From Acidobacteria bacterium UBA2161 (GTDB lineage Bacteria; Acidobacteriota; Vicinamibacteria; Vicinamibacterales; UBA823): a stretch of DNA of 58,913 nt. Of the stretch, positions 34,187 to 42,022 are shown in pieces (the stretch's first letter is position 1; each line of letters begins with the position of its first letter). The stretch is taken from positions 1-58,913 of the forward strand of contig DCWN01000028.1 of assembly GCA_002328835.1 (NCBI GenBank). Reading direction: 5' to 3'. The position numbers and the translations under genes are program-made. The notes beneath the pieces are model-generated. The model did no database searches. It saw only the letters and a program-made list of their open reading frames with translations, and had not been told where the DNA came from.

Positions 34187-34678
34187 TCACGGCGCGGGGT
34201 TCACGGCCAGGTAGTCGACGCTGAACTCGTCCACGGCCTGGGCCACCTGCCCGACGACCGTCGGGAGCCGCGCCGCCGGGATGGTCCCGACGATGCCGAA
34301 CTCCCACGTCGACGCGACCGTCTCCCGACCCGTCGCCCGAACCGTGACCACCTGGCTCAGCTTGAGGTCGATCGAATAGCCGTACACGCCGCCGTCGCCC
34401 TTGACGGCATTGACGCTCACCTCGAGGTGCGGCGGCGGCCCTGCGCCGCGATCGATCGGCACACCGTGGGTATCGAGGCGGCCGACGACGGCTTCCTGGA
34501 GCGCGTCGGTCGTCAACCCGTCCTGCACGGCCTCGAGATCCATCGGCTCGACGATGATGCCGACCGGGCCGATCTCGGTGAGCGAGGCGCGCTTCGCGTC
34601 TTGCGCCCCTCCGAGGGTCGTCGCGAGACACGGGCCGGCGAGCACGATGAGACCAGTCAGCGCGGCGACGGCTCGCAT
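34187..34678 (-). CDS. Small exported protein of unknown function
   Basis: 163-residue protein with a signal peptide (AVAALTGLIVLAGPCLA) and an alpha/beta mature part that I do not recognise. Visible features are a DALQEAVVGRLDTHGVP helix and a long strand pair, VYGYSIDLKLSQVVTVRATG. This could be a periplasmic binding or lipoprotein-carrier-like fold, but that is speculation. GAGGAG sits 7 nt before the ATG. A hairpin with a following T tract stands immediately upstream, so part of its transcription may depend on read-through from the aminotransferase gene. Confidence 0.65.
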   Translation of the reverse strand: MRAVAALTGLIVLAGPCLATTLGGAQDAKRASLTEIGPVGIIVEPMDLEAVQDGLTTDALQEAVVGRLDTHGVPIDRGAGPPPHLEVSVNAVKGDGGVYGYSIDLKLSQVVTVRATGRETVASTWEFGIVGTIPAARLPTVVGQVAQAVDEFSVDYLAVNPAP

Positions 34679-34698
34679 GGGTATCTCCTCAAAAAGGA

Positions 34699-34729
34699 AG
34701 GCCGGACGCCGCTATGCGACGTCCGGCCT
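34699..34729 (-). terminator. Rho-independent terminator after the HisC-like gene
   Basis: On the minus strand AGGCCGGACG pairs perfectly with CGTCCGGCCT (10-bp stem, 11-nt loop), followed by TCCTTTTTGAGG. The T run follows at once. It lies 34 nt after the aminotransferase stop codon (bases 34762-34730 lie between) and only ~20 nt before the start of the next same-strand gene, so it may also act as an attenuator. Confidence 0.75.
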
Positions 34730-34762
34730 CGTAGTCTGCCGATAGCGGTCTCAGAGCGGCGC

Positions 34763-35917
34763 CTAGGTCTCGAGCACCTTCTTGAAGACCTCCATCGCCT
34801 TCTCCATGTCTTCCATCCGGCCCAGCGAGATCCGCGCGTGGGTCTGCTCCATCGGCGGGAAGTCGCGCCCGACGATGATGCCGTTCGCCCGGCACGCATC
34901 CCGGAACTCGGAGGCCGGCCGGTCGATCCGGACGAAGATGAAGTTGGTCTGCGAGTCGGGCGCGCCGAAGCCCATCTCCTCGAACTGCGAGAGGGTCCAG
35001 TCGCGGATCCGCTTGTTCTCGTCCCGCTCCCAGTCCATGTGCGCCGTATCCTCGATGGCAGCGATGCCGGCCACGCTCTGCAGCTCATTGATCGAACCGA
35101 GGCCCCAGGCCCGCCGGAGCTTCTGCAGCGTTGCGGGCTGGCCAATGCCGTAGCCCATCCGCATACCGGCCATGCCGAACGCCTTCGAGAACGTCCGGGT
35201 CATGAAGACATCGGGGAACTCGACCGAGATCTGGTCGCCCGAGCCGACGCCCGGCGCCGTCGAGTAATGGATGTAGGCCTCGTCGATCAGGATGGCCGTG
35301 TCCGGCGACCGGCGCTTGATCGTCCGCACTGCGGTCTCGATGTCCGACAGCGGATGGATCGTCGAGGTCGGGTTGTTCGGGTTGCACAGGAAGACCAGCC
35401 CGGCGCCGGTCGCGGCGTCCACCATCCCGTCGAGGTCGAGGTTCAGTCCGGCATCGACCGGAATCGACCGCTCCGCACCGCCCATGTAGGACGGGTCGCC
35501 CGACACCAGCAGCTTGTCGTCCGTCACGTAGGCCCGCTGCGCCGCCTGCAGGATCGCGCCCGAGCCCGTGGCCGCGATCACGTTCCGCGGCTCGACGTTG
35601 TGCGCCCGCGCGAGCGCCGCCGAGAAGGCCCGGCTGCTCGGGACTGGATACCCCAAGCCGAGCGAGGTCGACGGGTGCGACCTGAGCACCTCGATCACCT
35701 TCGGGCTGGGTCCGCGCAGGTTCTCGTTGCTGCTCAGCTTGACCGCGCCGGGCGGGAGCGCCTGGCGCTGCCGCTGCATTGCGGCTTCGAGCTCCAGACC
35801 CTCGAACCCGAACGCGCTCAGCTCTTCGCGCCCGTGGCCGATGATGAACGATGTCGTGGCGAGCCCGGCACCACCCATACCGAGTCGACGAACGAACGCG
35901 CGACGTGAGAGTGACAT
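34763..35917 (-). CDS. Tat-exported HisC-like PLP aminotransferase
   Basis: 384-residue fold-type I aminotransferase close to histidinol-phosphate aminotransferase. CNPNNPTS is at 178-185, Asp212 lies in LIDEAY, the PLP lysine Lys245 in TRTFSKAFGMAG, and Arg253 follows. It begins MSLSRRAFVRRLGMGGAG, a clear twin-arginine signal, so the enzyme is predicted to leave the cytoplasm folded with its cofactor. A cytoplasmic HisC has no such signal, which argues against a histidine-pathway role. It is preceded by a plausible promoter and followed by a terminator. Its substrate is unknown; periplasmic amino donors are the obvious candidates. Confidence 0.88.
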   Translation of the reverse strand: MSLSRRAFVRRLGMGGAGLATTSFIIGHGREELSAFGFEGLELEAAMQRQRQALPPGAVKLSSNENLRGPSPKVIEVLRSHPSTSLGLGYPVPSSRAFSAALARAHNVEPRNVIAATGSGAILQAAQRAYVTDDKLLVSGDPSYMGGAERSIPVDAGLNLDLDGMVDAATGAGLVFLCNPNNPTSTIHPLSDIETAVRTIKRRSPDTAILIDEAYIHYSTAPGVGSGDQISVEFPDVFMTRTFSKAFGMAGMRMGYGIGQPATLQKLRRAWGLGSINELQSVAGIAAIEDTAHMDWERDENKRIRDWTLSQFEEMGFGAPDSQTNFIFVRIDRPASEFRDACRANGIIVGRDFPPMEQTHARISLGRMEDMEKAMEVFKKVLET

Positions 35918-36034
35918 CTAGATCCTCCTCAGAACCTTTGAGAGTCGCGGACTACCCGGCCGCCGCGGCTCGGTTGCCGCGGTGCCCCCACCAGGCCCCG
36001 TGTCTCCACGGATCCCTCGAAAAGTGCAACGTTT

Positions 36035-36063
36035 ACAGTAATCTTCGGACGCTCCCGGGTCAA
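36035..36063 (-). promoter_or_regulatory. Candidate promoter of the HisC-like gene
   Basis: Minus strand: TTGACC at 36063-36058, a 17-nt spacer and TACTGT at 36040-36035. The -35 box matches 5 of 6 positions; the -10 box is weak (3 of 6). About 117 nt separate it from the ATG, leaving a long leader. Confidence 0.35.
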
Positions 36064-36094
36064 GCCACGACTGCCGTCACCCGCCCGTCGCGGC

Positions 36095-37234
36095 CTATTC
36101 CATGATGTACTTGACGAGCTGCCTCGGCCCCACCTCGGCCCCGTAGATGTTGCCGGCCGCATCCACGGCCACTCCCTCGGCCGCCGTCGTGCCTCGCGGC
36201 TCCGGTTCGGGATCGGGAATGAAGTAGATCACCTCACCTGTCACCGCACTGCCTACGCGGATGCCGCGCCGCCAACCCGGATTGCTCGTGTCGCTCGACT
36301 CCGAGTCGGCGCCGTAGAGCATGTCGTCGTCGGTGATGTAGATGCCGCTCAACCGGCTGAACTGCGGCCACTCCTCCAGGAAGTTGCCATCCTGATCGAA
36401 GATCTGGATCCGAACGTTGCCGCGGTCGGCGACGAACAGGCGCCCCTGGGAGTCGAACGCGAGGCCATGCGGCGTCCGGAACTGTCCCGGCTCGGACCCA
36501 AGGCCGCCCCAGTGCATCAGGTAGTTGCCCTCGCTGTCGAACTTCACGACCCGGGCCACCGTATCGGGCGTCGCGTTCTGGTTCTGCCCACCGTGCCCGT
36601 CACCGACGAAGATCGACCCGTCGGAGGCCGTGATGACGTCATTCGGGGTATTGAGTAAATGGTCGGAGCCGTCGCCTGCCGTGCCCGGCTCACCCAGGGT
36701 CAGGAGGATCTCCCCCTCGGGGCTGAACTTGTAGATCGCATGGCCCTTGTCCGCCTGGCCTGGCTCGTCGGGATCGGGGCCGCGCGCGTCGGTCACCCAG
36801 ATGTTGTTGTCGCTGTCGACGTGGATGCCGTGCGGGAACAGGAAGAGCCCGCCGCCAAAGCTCGTGACGAGATTCCCGCTCGCATCGAACTTCAGCACGG
36901 CGTCGAGATCCGACCCGGCGCAGCTGTTCTCTCCGCAGCGCTCGGCCACCCAGATCGACGCACCGTCGTTGTCGATGTCGACCGCGCTCGTCGAGCCCCA
37001 CGTCCGTCCCTCGGGCAGCGAGAAGTAGTCGTTCATCGTCGTGTAGGGGTTCACCCGGTCGTTGACCGGGCCCTCGGCCGCGGGCACGGCCTCGGCCATC
37101 TCCATCTCGGGCTCGGTCTCCGCCGGTGGTGCCTCGGGCTGGCCGCAGGCCGCCGCACCGACCAACACGCTCAGCGCGCTCAGCGCGATGACCCCGACCC
37201 ACGGCGATACTCCCACTCGTCCCTGACGCATCAC
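36095..37234 (-). CDS. NHL-repeat lipoprotein
   Basis: 379-residue predicted lipoprotein: signal peptide with lipobox-like GAAAC, then an acidic Glu/Pro-rich linker, then a six-bladed NHL beta-propeller. Blades such as FPHGIHVDSDNNIWVTDARG and TPHGLAFDSQGRLFVADRGN are followed by RIQIF. Near the propeller start it has AERCGENSC. The next gene upstream, an NHL paralogue, has ARCGENHC in the same place, suggesting a shared disulphide or metal site. Propellers like these resemble the amidating lyase (PAL) fold, but enzymatic activity is unproven. Third gene of a serine hydrolase/NHL/NHL operon. Confidence 0.85.
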   Translation of the reverse strand: MMRQGRVGVSPWVGVIALSALSVLVGAAACGQPEAPPAETEPEMEMAEAVPAAEGPVNDRVNPYTTMNDYFSLPEGRTWGSTSAVDIDNDGASIWVAERCGENSCAGSDLDAVLKFDASGNLVTSFGGGLFLFPHGIHVDSDNNIWVTDARGPDPDEPGQADKGHAIYKFSPEGEILLTLGEPGTAGDGSDHLLNTPNDVITASDGSIFVGDGHGGQNQNATPDTVARVVKFDSEGNYLMHWGGLGSEPGQFRTPHGLAFDSQGRLFVADRGNVRIQIFDQDGNFLEEWPQFSRLSGIYITDDDMLYGADSESSDTSNPGWRRGIRVGSAVTGEVIYFIPDPEPEPRGTTAAEGVAVDAAGNIYGAEVGPRQLVKYIME

Positions 37235-37263
37235 ATTCCCCTCGCTTTCACTCTCACTTCCGT

Positions 37264-38325
37264 CTACGGCCTGAACCTGACGTACTTGACCAGCCGCTGG
37301 CGGCCGACCTCCCCCGCGTAGATGTTCCCGTCGAAATCGACACCCAGGAACTCAACGCCGGTGCCCACCGGCGCCTCCGAGTCGGGAATGAACGCCGTCA
37401 CCCAACCGGTCGCGACGTCGCCAATCCGGATGCCACGCTCCCAGCCCGGGTTCCACTGCTCGCCCGACATCCCGTCGCCCGCGTAGATCGTGCCGTGCGG
37501 GTCGACGAAGACAGTGCTGGGCCGGCCGAACTGCGTCCAGACCTTCAGCAACTCGCCCGCCTGGTCGAAGATCTGGATCCGGTTGTTGCCGCGGTCGGCC
37601 ACAACGACTCGCCCTTGACCGTCCATCGTGATGTCGTGTGGATCGTTGAACTTCCCGGGATCCCCGCTGCGCGACTCGACGCCGCCGCCGACCTCCAGGA
37701 TGAACTCGCCGTCCGGCGTGAACTTGACGATCCGGTTGTTGCCGTCACGATGACCGTCCGAGACCCAGATCTCGCCGTTGGGCGCAACGACGACGCCGGC
37801 CGGACCGTTGAAGTGCTGCTGGCCGTAGCCCGAGACCCCGGCCTCGCCGAGCGTCATCACGACGTTGCCGTCCTGGTCGAGCTTGAAGACTTGATGGCCT
37901 AGGCCGCGCTTCAACCCCTCGACCTCGCGCCGGTCGCCGGCCGGCGCGCCCTCGGTTACCCAGAGATAGCCCTCGCGATCGAGGAAGAAGCCGTGCGGGA
38001 ACGAGAACATCCCGCCGCCGAAGCTCTTCACGACGTTGCCGTCGAGATCGAACTTGAAGATCGCATCTTGGTCGGTGTTGGCGCAGTGGTTCTCGCCGCA
38101 CCGCGCCAGGATCCAGACATGCTCGCCATCCGGATCCGGAAAGACGCCGCTCGGCACGCCGAGCTTCCAGCCGTTCGGCATCTGCTCCCAGCCATGAACC
38201 GCGTGATAGGGGTTGTTCGCAACCGCCTGGGCGCTGACCGTGCGCCCGCCGGCACACGCCACGATCATCATCATGGCGACGCCAACGACCATCGCGCCCG
38301 GCCGGATCCGTCGCTGCCCTGTCAT
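37264..38325 (-). CDS. NHL-repeat exported protein
   Basis: 353-residue paralogue of the downstream NHL lipoprotein. A signal peptide (VVGVAMMMIVACAGG, possibly a lipobox at Cys) is followed by an NHL propeller with repeated FPHGFFLDREGYLWVTEGAP, GPAGVVVAPNGEIWVSDGHR and DPHDITMDGQGRVVVADRGN. ARCGENHC near the propeller start is shared with its paralogue. It starts 10 nt after the serine hydrolase stop and ends 29 nt before the next NHL gene, so the three are co-transcribed. A binding or lyase function is possible; no substrate can be named. Confidence 0.85.
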   Translation of the reverse strand: MTGQRRIRPGAMVVGVAMMMIVACAGGRTVSAQAVANNPYHAVHGWEQMPNGWKLGVPSGVFPDPDGEHVWILARCGENHCANTDQDAIFKFDLDGNVVKSFGGGMFSFPHGFFLDREGYLWVTEGAPAGDRREVEGLKRGLGHQVFKLDQDGNVVMTLGEAGVSGYGQQHFNGPAGVVVAPNGEIWVSDGHRDGNNRIVKFTPDGEFILEVGGGVESRSGDPGKFNDPHDITMDGQGRVVVADRGNNRIQIFDQAGELLKVWTQFGRPSTVFVDPHGTIYAGDGMSGEQWNPGWERGIRIGDVATGWVTAFIPDSEAPVGTGVEFLGVDFDGNIYAGEVGRQRLVKYVRFRP

Positions 38326-38335
38326 CTCCGCCTCC

Positions 38336-39826
38336 TCATCGAACGGCCCGCTGCGGCCGGTCCTCCGGCTGCTCCTCGGTCGCGCCTGGGCCGATCGCCT
38401 TCAGGACCTCGCGCGTCAGGCCCCAACGGCCGAAGCCCTGCCGCCCGTAGTCGAGGCCGCGGCGAACGATGACCAGATCGTGCGACGGCACGATGACGAC
38501 GAACTGCCCGCGGTTGCCAGAGGTCGAGTAGGCCGTCTTGGGCACGTCCATCCGGTCGTCGGGCACCAGCCAGAACTGGCCGCCGTAGTGATTGCCCCGC
38601 TCGGCCGTCGCCGTCGCCGGCGTCCGCACGAAGTCGATCCACTCCTCCGAGATCAGCCGCTCGCCGTTCCAGACACCGTCCTGCAGATACAGCAACCCGA
38701 AGCGCGCCAGGTCGCGCGCGTTCGTGTAGACCTGGCTGCTCAGAACGAAGTCGCCGAACCGATCGGTGCTCAGGAGCGTGTTCCGCATGCCGATCCGATC
38801 GAGCAACGCGCGCCGCGCGAACTGCAGATACTCCTGGTCGTCCCCGATCGCCCGCTTCATCGCGTAGACCGCGAGGAGCGTGTCGTAGTTCTCGTAGTCC
38901 CAGTTCGTGCCGGGCTCGCGGATCAGCGCACGCCGACGCGCGCCGACGATCGAACTGGCGCCGGCCCAGTAGGCCAGGCCCGACCCGGTCGCGTATTCCA
39001 GGCGGTCGTTGTCGACCGTGTCGAGACCGCTCGACATGTTCAGGACGTGGCGGAGCGTGATCGCATTGCGCGGATCGGTCTCGGGCGACCGGGCACGCGG
39101 GAGCCACTCGAGGCCGAGCGGCTCGTCCAGCGCCATTCGGCCTTCGTCGACCAGCATGCCGATGAGCGTGACGCCGATGCTCTTGGCGGTCGACCAGGTG
39201 CGCGTGCGGGTGCCGACCTCCACGCCCGGCGCGTAGCGCTCGTGGATGATCCGCCCGTTGTGCACGACGACCAGGCTGAGCGTCACCTGCTCCGGCGACT
39301 CCCGCTCGAACGCCCAGTCAGAGGCGGCCTGGAGCGCCGCGGCATCGATCCCCGGCGCCAGCCGGTCGTCGGCGACCAGGTCGCCGTCGGGCCACGCGAT
39401 GGTGGCCGGGTCGCCCGGCGGCGGCGGGAGGTCGAGGCTCGGCAGGCTGTCGATATCCTCGAACGTCTGATCGGGCGCGAGAATGACGCAACCGATCCCC
39501 TCGCGAAACGCCGCCCGCATGATCGGCGTGCCGCCGGAGGCGCCGATCGCGACCGCCTTCCGCTCCTCGTCAATCACGTAGTCGCCGCCGCGTGGTGTCC
39601 CGACCGGCTGCGGCAGGAAGGCCAACTCCTGCGCGAAGACCTGCTCGATCGTCCGGCCGGAGGTGAAGAGTCCGTTGCACATGAAGATCGCCTGCTGGCC
39701 GTACCGGACCATCTGCCGGTTGAACCGCCAGTAGTCGTAGCGCTCCTCCTGCTGGGCCAGGGCCGCGCCCGGGAACAGCAGGGTGACGGCGACGAGGGCG
39801 ACGAGGGCGGCGCGCGCGTGTCTCAT
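38336..39826 (-). CDS. Exported serine hydrolase, beta-lactamase fold
   Basis: 496-residue exported protein of the class C beta-lactamase/DD-peptidase/esterase superfamily. A signal peptide ends GAALAQ. The catalytic Ser212-x-x-Lys215 lies in WSTAKSIG, the second-motif Tyr in YENYD, and TSGNRGQF stands at the third-motif position. About 145 residues precede the catalytic domain and are not part of the usual fold. Such proteins act as esterases or D-aminopeptidases rather than lactamases in most cases. It heads the operon with the two NHL genes, and a TATAAT box lies 24 nt upstream. Confidence 0.87.
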   Translation of the reverse strand: MRHARAALVALVAVTLLFPGAALAQQEERYDYWRFNRQMVRYGQQAIFMCNGLFTSGRTIEQVFAQELAFLPQPVGTPRGGDYVIDEERKAVAIGASGGTPIMRAAFREGIGCVILAPDQTFEDIDSLPSLDLPPPPGDPATIAWPDGDLVADDRLAPGIDAAALQAASDWAFERESPEQVTLSLVVVHNGRIIHERYAPGVEVGTRTRTWSTAKSIGVTLIGMLVDEGRMALDEPLGLEWLPRARSPETDPRNAITLRHVLNMSSGLDTVDNDRLEYATGSGLAYWAGASSIVGARRRALIREPGTNWDYENYDTLLAVYAMKRAIGDDQEYLQFARRALLDRIGMRNTLLSTDRFGDFVLSSQVYTNARDLARFGLLYLQDGVWNGERLISEEWIDFVRTPATATAERGNHYGGQFWLVPDDRMDVPKTAYSTSGNRGQFVVIVPSHDLVIVRRGLDYGRQGFGRWGLTREVLKAIGPGATEEQPEDRPQRAVR

Positions 39827-39850
39827 GAATCCTCCAGTGCGTAGGGCCAG

Positions 39851-39856
39851 ATTATA
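39851..39856 (-). promoter_or_regulatory. TATAAT -10 box upstream of the serine hydrolase operon
   Basis: A perfect minus-strand TATAAT 24 nt before the ATG at 39826. A TTGACC lies further upstream but with a 21-nt spacer, longer than usual, so the -35 assignment is doubtful. Confidence 0.45.
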
Positions 39857-39868
39857 TCCGGCGCCACC

Positions 39869-40378
39869 CTACTTCAGGGTCAATCCCCCGCCGGGATCGA
39901 TCCGCACGACCGAGTAGGTGATCGGCTCGGTGACGTCCGAGAAGTAGTGCGGGGTGCCCACCGGAATGATGACCATGTCGCCCTGCTCGACCCGCCGCGT
40001 CACGGCACCCTCCATCCCACGGCCGGTCCAGCCGGGCCCCGACACCAGGCGGCGCTGCGCCGTCAGCTCGCGCGGCTGCGGGTCGATGAGGCGGCCGCCG
40101 GTCACCAGCGTGCCCGAGCCCTCGACGATCGTGTAGACCTCGGTGACCTCGCTGTGGATCGTGCCGGCGACCACGCCGGCCGACGTCCCCCGATGGACGA
40201 TCGCGAGCCCGACGTGGTGCCCGCCCGCGTCGATCGTCCGGAGCGGCGTGTCGGTCACGCCGCTGGCCTTCATCGACTCGACGGCGGCGCTGAGCGCGGC
40301 CGCCGGGACATCGGCGGCCGGCAGGGATGTCGAACCCGCCTGGGCAAGCACGAGCAGGGCAGCAAGAGCAATCGGCAT
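39869..40378 (-). CDS. Exported cupin-domain protein
   Basis: 169-residue protein with a signal-like N terminus (MPIALAALLVLAQAG) and one cupin domain. Motif 1 GTIHSEVTEVYTIVEGSGTL lacks the first usual His pair but keeps His and Glu. Motif 2 is GDMVIIPVGTPHYFSDV, and the C terminus is TYSVVRIDPGGGL. Cupins bind a metal and act as isomerases, dioxygenases or sugar-binding proteins. The start ATG 40378 is chosen because the upstream extension is not signal-like. It is last in a run of same-strand exported genes from 44204, though 111 nt separate it from the preceding gene. Confidence 0.8.
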   Translation of the reverse strand: MPIALAALLVLAQAGSTSLPAADVPAAALSAAVESMKASGVTDTPLRTIDAGGHHVGLAIVHRGTSAGVVAGTIHSEVTEVYTIVEGSGTLVTGGRLIDPQPRELTAQRRLVSGPGWTGRGMEGAVTRRVEQGDMVIIPVGTPHYFSDVTEPITYSVVRIDPGGGLTLK

Positions 40379-40489
40379 GGCGTCCTCGTTTCCGTTCCAA
40401 GTGAAGAAGGGCGATGTCCGTGGGGCTCCCCGAACCCCACTCCGCACGCCGCGAGGCGCGCTGTGCGCGCCTTGAGTCGGAGAGAGAGG

Positions 40490-41506
40490 TCAGCAGCTCG
40501 CGACGGGAGCATCCGCGGCCACCAGGTTCGCGGCGGCCAGCCACGCCGCCGGTTGGCCCACGGACCCGCAGACCAGCGCCTGCATCGTCGGCGTCCGATC
40601 GAGCGCGTCGGCCACCGCCCCGCCGCCGCGCAGCTTCAGGTGCGCGAAGAGCCGCCGCCGGCCGCCGACCGGCCGGAGGCCGAGACCGGGCTCGTCCACC
40701 GCAGGGATCAACTTCAGGCTGACCGAGCCCCGCACGTTGCCGCCGATCGCCAGAATCCGGTGACGTACCGCGTCGATCCTCACGACGACGTCGCAATGGG
40801 TCCGGGCACCCTCCCCCAGCTGCCGGCGACGCTCGGCGATCGAGTGATAGGCCGGCCGCCGCGCGCTGCACAGCAGATCCCCCGGCGCGACTTCGGTTTC
40901 ACCGATGTCGTGCGCGGTGAACGCCGCGGTGGGCACGGCGGCGGCGCGCGCGCGGATCGCCTGGTCGATGTAGCTGTGGTGCGCGACGGCGCGCCGGAAC
41001 TGACCGGTGTCGCCGAGGCCGCCCTCGCACATCACCCAGGAGATGAAGGCCGCCGACCAGGGATAGCGCCACCGCGCGGCGATGCCGTTCGACCCGTTCC
41101 ACGAGTCGTTCTGCGCGTCGAGAATCCAGCTGCCTTCGGGCGTGACGGTCCAGTAGCCGGCGATCGAGCCGGCCACGCGCCCGGCTTCCTCCGAACTGGT
41201 CCGCCGCCAGCGGCGTCGGCGCCGCCCGCTCTGCTCGACCTCCTGGGTCTGGTCGACGAGGCTGAAGCCGAAGAAGCCCCACTCCTGCGCCGCCACGTCG
41301 ACAATCCGCTGGCGGACCTCGGCAATTGGCACCGATCGGCACGACGTCCGCGCGACCGTCATCCGGCCCGGCATTCCATCGACACGCGCCGACGGCGGCA
41401 CGACGTCCAGCGCATCCGAGGGCAGGCGGTCGAACCCAGCCTGCTGTGCGAAGCCGACAGCGGCGGAGACCGCCGCGAGCGCGAACCCCAAGAGCACGGT
41501 CTTCAT
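40490..41506 (-). CDS. DUF2272-domain exported protein
   Basis: 338-residue protein with a signal peptide (LLGFALAAVSAAVGFAQ) and a DUF2272 domain, seen in PWSAAFISWVMCEGG and HSYIDQAIRAR followed by GDLLCSAR. This fold resembles CHAP/NlpC-type cysteine peptidases acting on peptidoglycan, with Cys and His residues in the expected places, but catalysis is not established. A basic Arg-rich patch (SGRRRRRWRR) lies near residue 93. ATG 41506 is 2 nt after the RidA stop; the in-frame TTG 12 nt upstream is less likely. Confidence 0.75.
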   Translation of the reverse strand: MKTVLLGFALAAVSAAVGFAQQAGFDRLPSDALDVVPPSARVDGMPGRMTVARTSCRSVPIAEVRQRIVDVAAQEWGFFGFSLVDQTQEVEQSGRRRRRWRRTSSEEAGRVAGSIAGYWTVTPEGSWILDAQNDSWNGSNGIAARWRYPWSAAFISWVMCEGGLGDTGQFRRAVAHHSYIDQAIRARAAAVPTAAFTAHDIGETEVAPGDLLCSARRPAYHSIAERRRQLGEGARTHCDVVVRIDAVRHRILAIGGNVRGSVSLKLIPAVDEPGLGLRPVGGRRRLFAHLKLRGGGAVADALDRTPTMQALVCGSVGQPAAWLAAANLVAADAPVASC

Positions 41507-41508
41507 AA

Positions 41509-41988
41509 TCAGATGCAAGCGATGCAGTCGATTTCGACGAGCGAGTCCCCGGGAATCCCGCCGGCGGCCGCAATCGTCGTCCTGACGCCGGGCTCCGGCC
41601 CGAACCGGCCCTGGTACACCTCGTTCATTCCGTCGTAGTCGGCGAGATCGTTCAGGTAGACATTCACCTTCAGCACCTTGTCCATCGACGACCCGGCCTC
41701 CTCGAGCCGCGCTTCGATCTCGTTCAGTACATGATCGGTGTGCGCCTTGATGTCGCCCGGAAAGTGCGCCCCGATGCCAGCAATGAACAGCAGATTGCCG
41801 TACGAGACGACTCCGCTGAACATCGGCGTCCGCTCCGGCCGCCGGCCGCCCCGCCAGCGCACCCTCTTGACCGGCTGCTCGCCCGCCTGCTCGGCGCGAG
41901 CGACCGAAGGTGCCGCGGCGGCCGCGGCCGCCGCCGTCGCCATGAGCGGCGCGCGTTTCAGGAACATTCGTCGATCAGATGCTGCCAT
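41509..41988 (-). CDS. RidA-family protein with twin-arginine signal
   Basis: 159-residue RidA/YjgF/UK114-family protein. RidA hydrolyses reactive enamines and imines such as 2-aminoacrylate released by PLP enzymes. The active-site Arg136 and the Glu152 counterpart fall in GVRTTIAAAGGIPGDSLVEI, and GNLLFIAGIGAHFPGDI is the conserved N-terminal core. Unusually, it carries a Tat signal (DRRMFLKRAP followed by an Ala-rich hydrophobic run), whereas RidA is normally cytosolic. The start at ATG 41988 is fixed by AGGAGG upstream. It follows the SelA-like PLP enzyme gene by 34 nt and precedes the DUF2272 gene by 2 nt. Confidence 0.85.
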   Translation of the reverse strand: MAASDRRMFLKRAPLMATAAAAAAAAPSVARAEQAGEQPVKRVRWRGGRRPERTPMFSGVVSYGNLLFIAGIGAHFPGDIKAHTDHVLNEIEARLEEAGSSMDKVLKVNVYLNDLADYDGMNEVYQGRFGPEPGVRTTIAAAGGIPGDSLVEIDCIACI

Positions 41989-42022
41989 TGGCTCCTCCTT
42001 CACCTTCCAGAGTCACCCGGTC

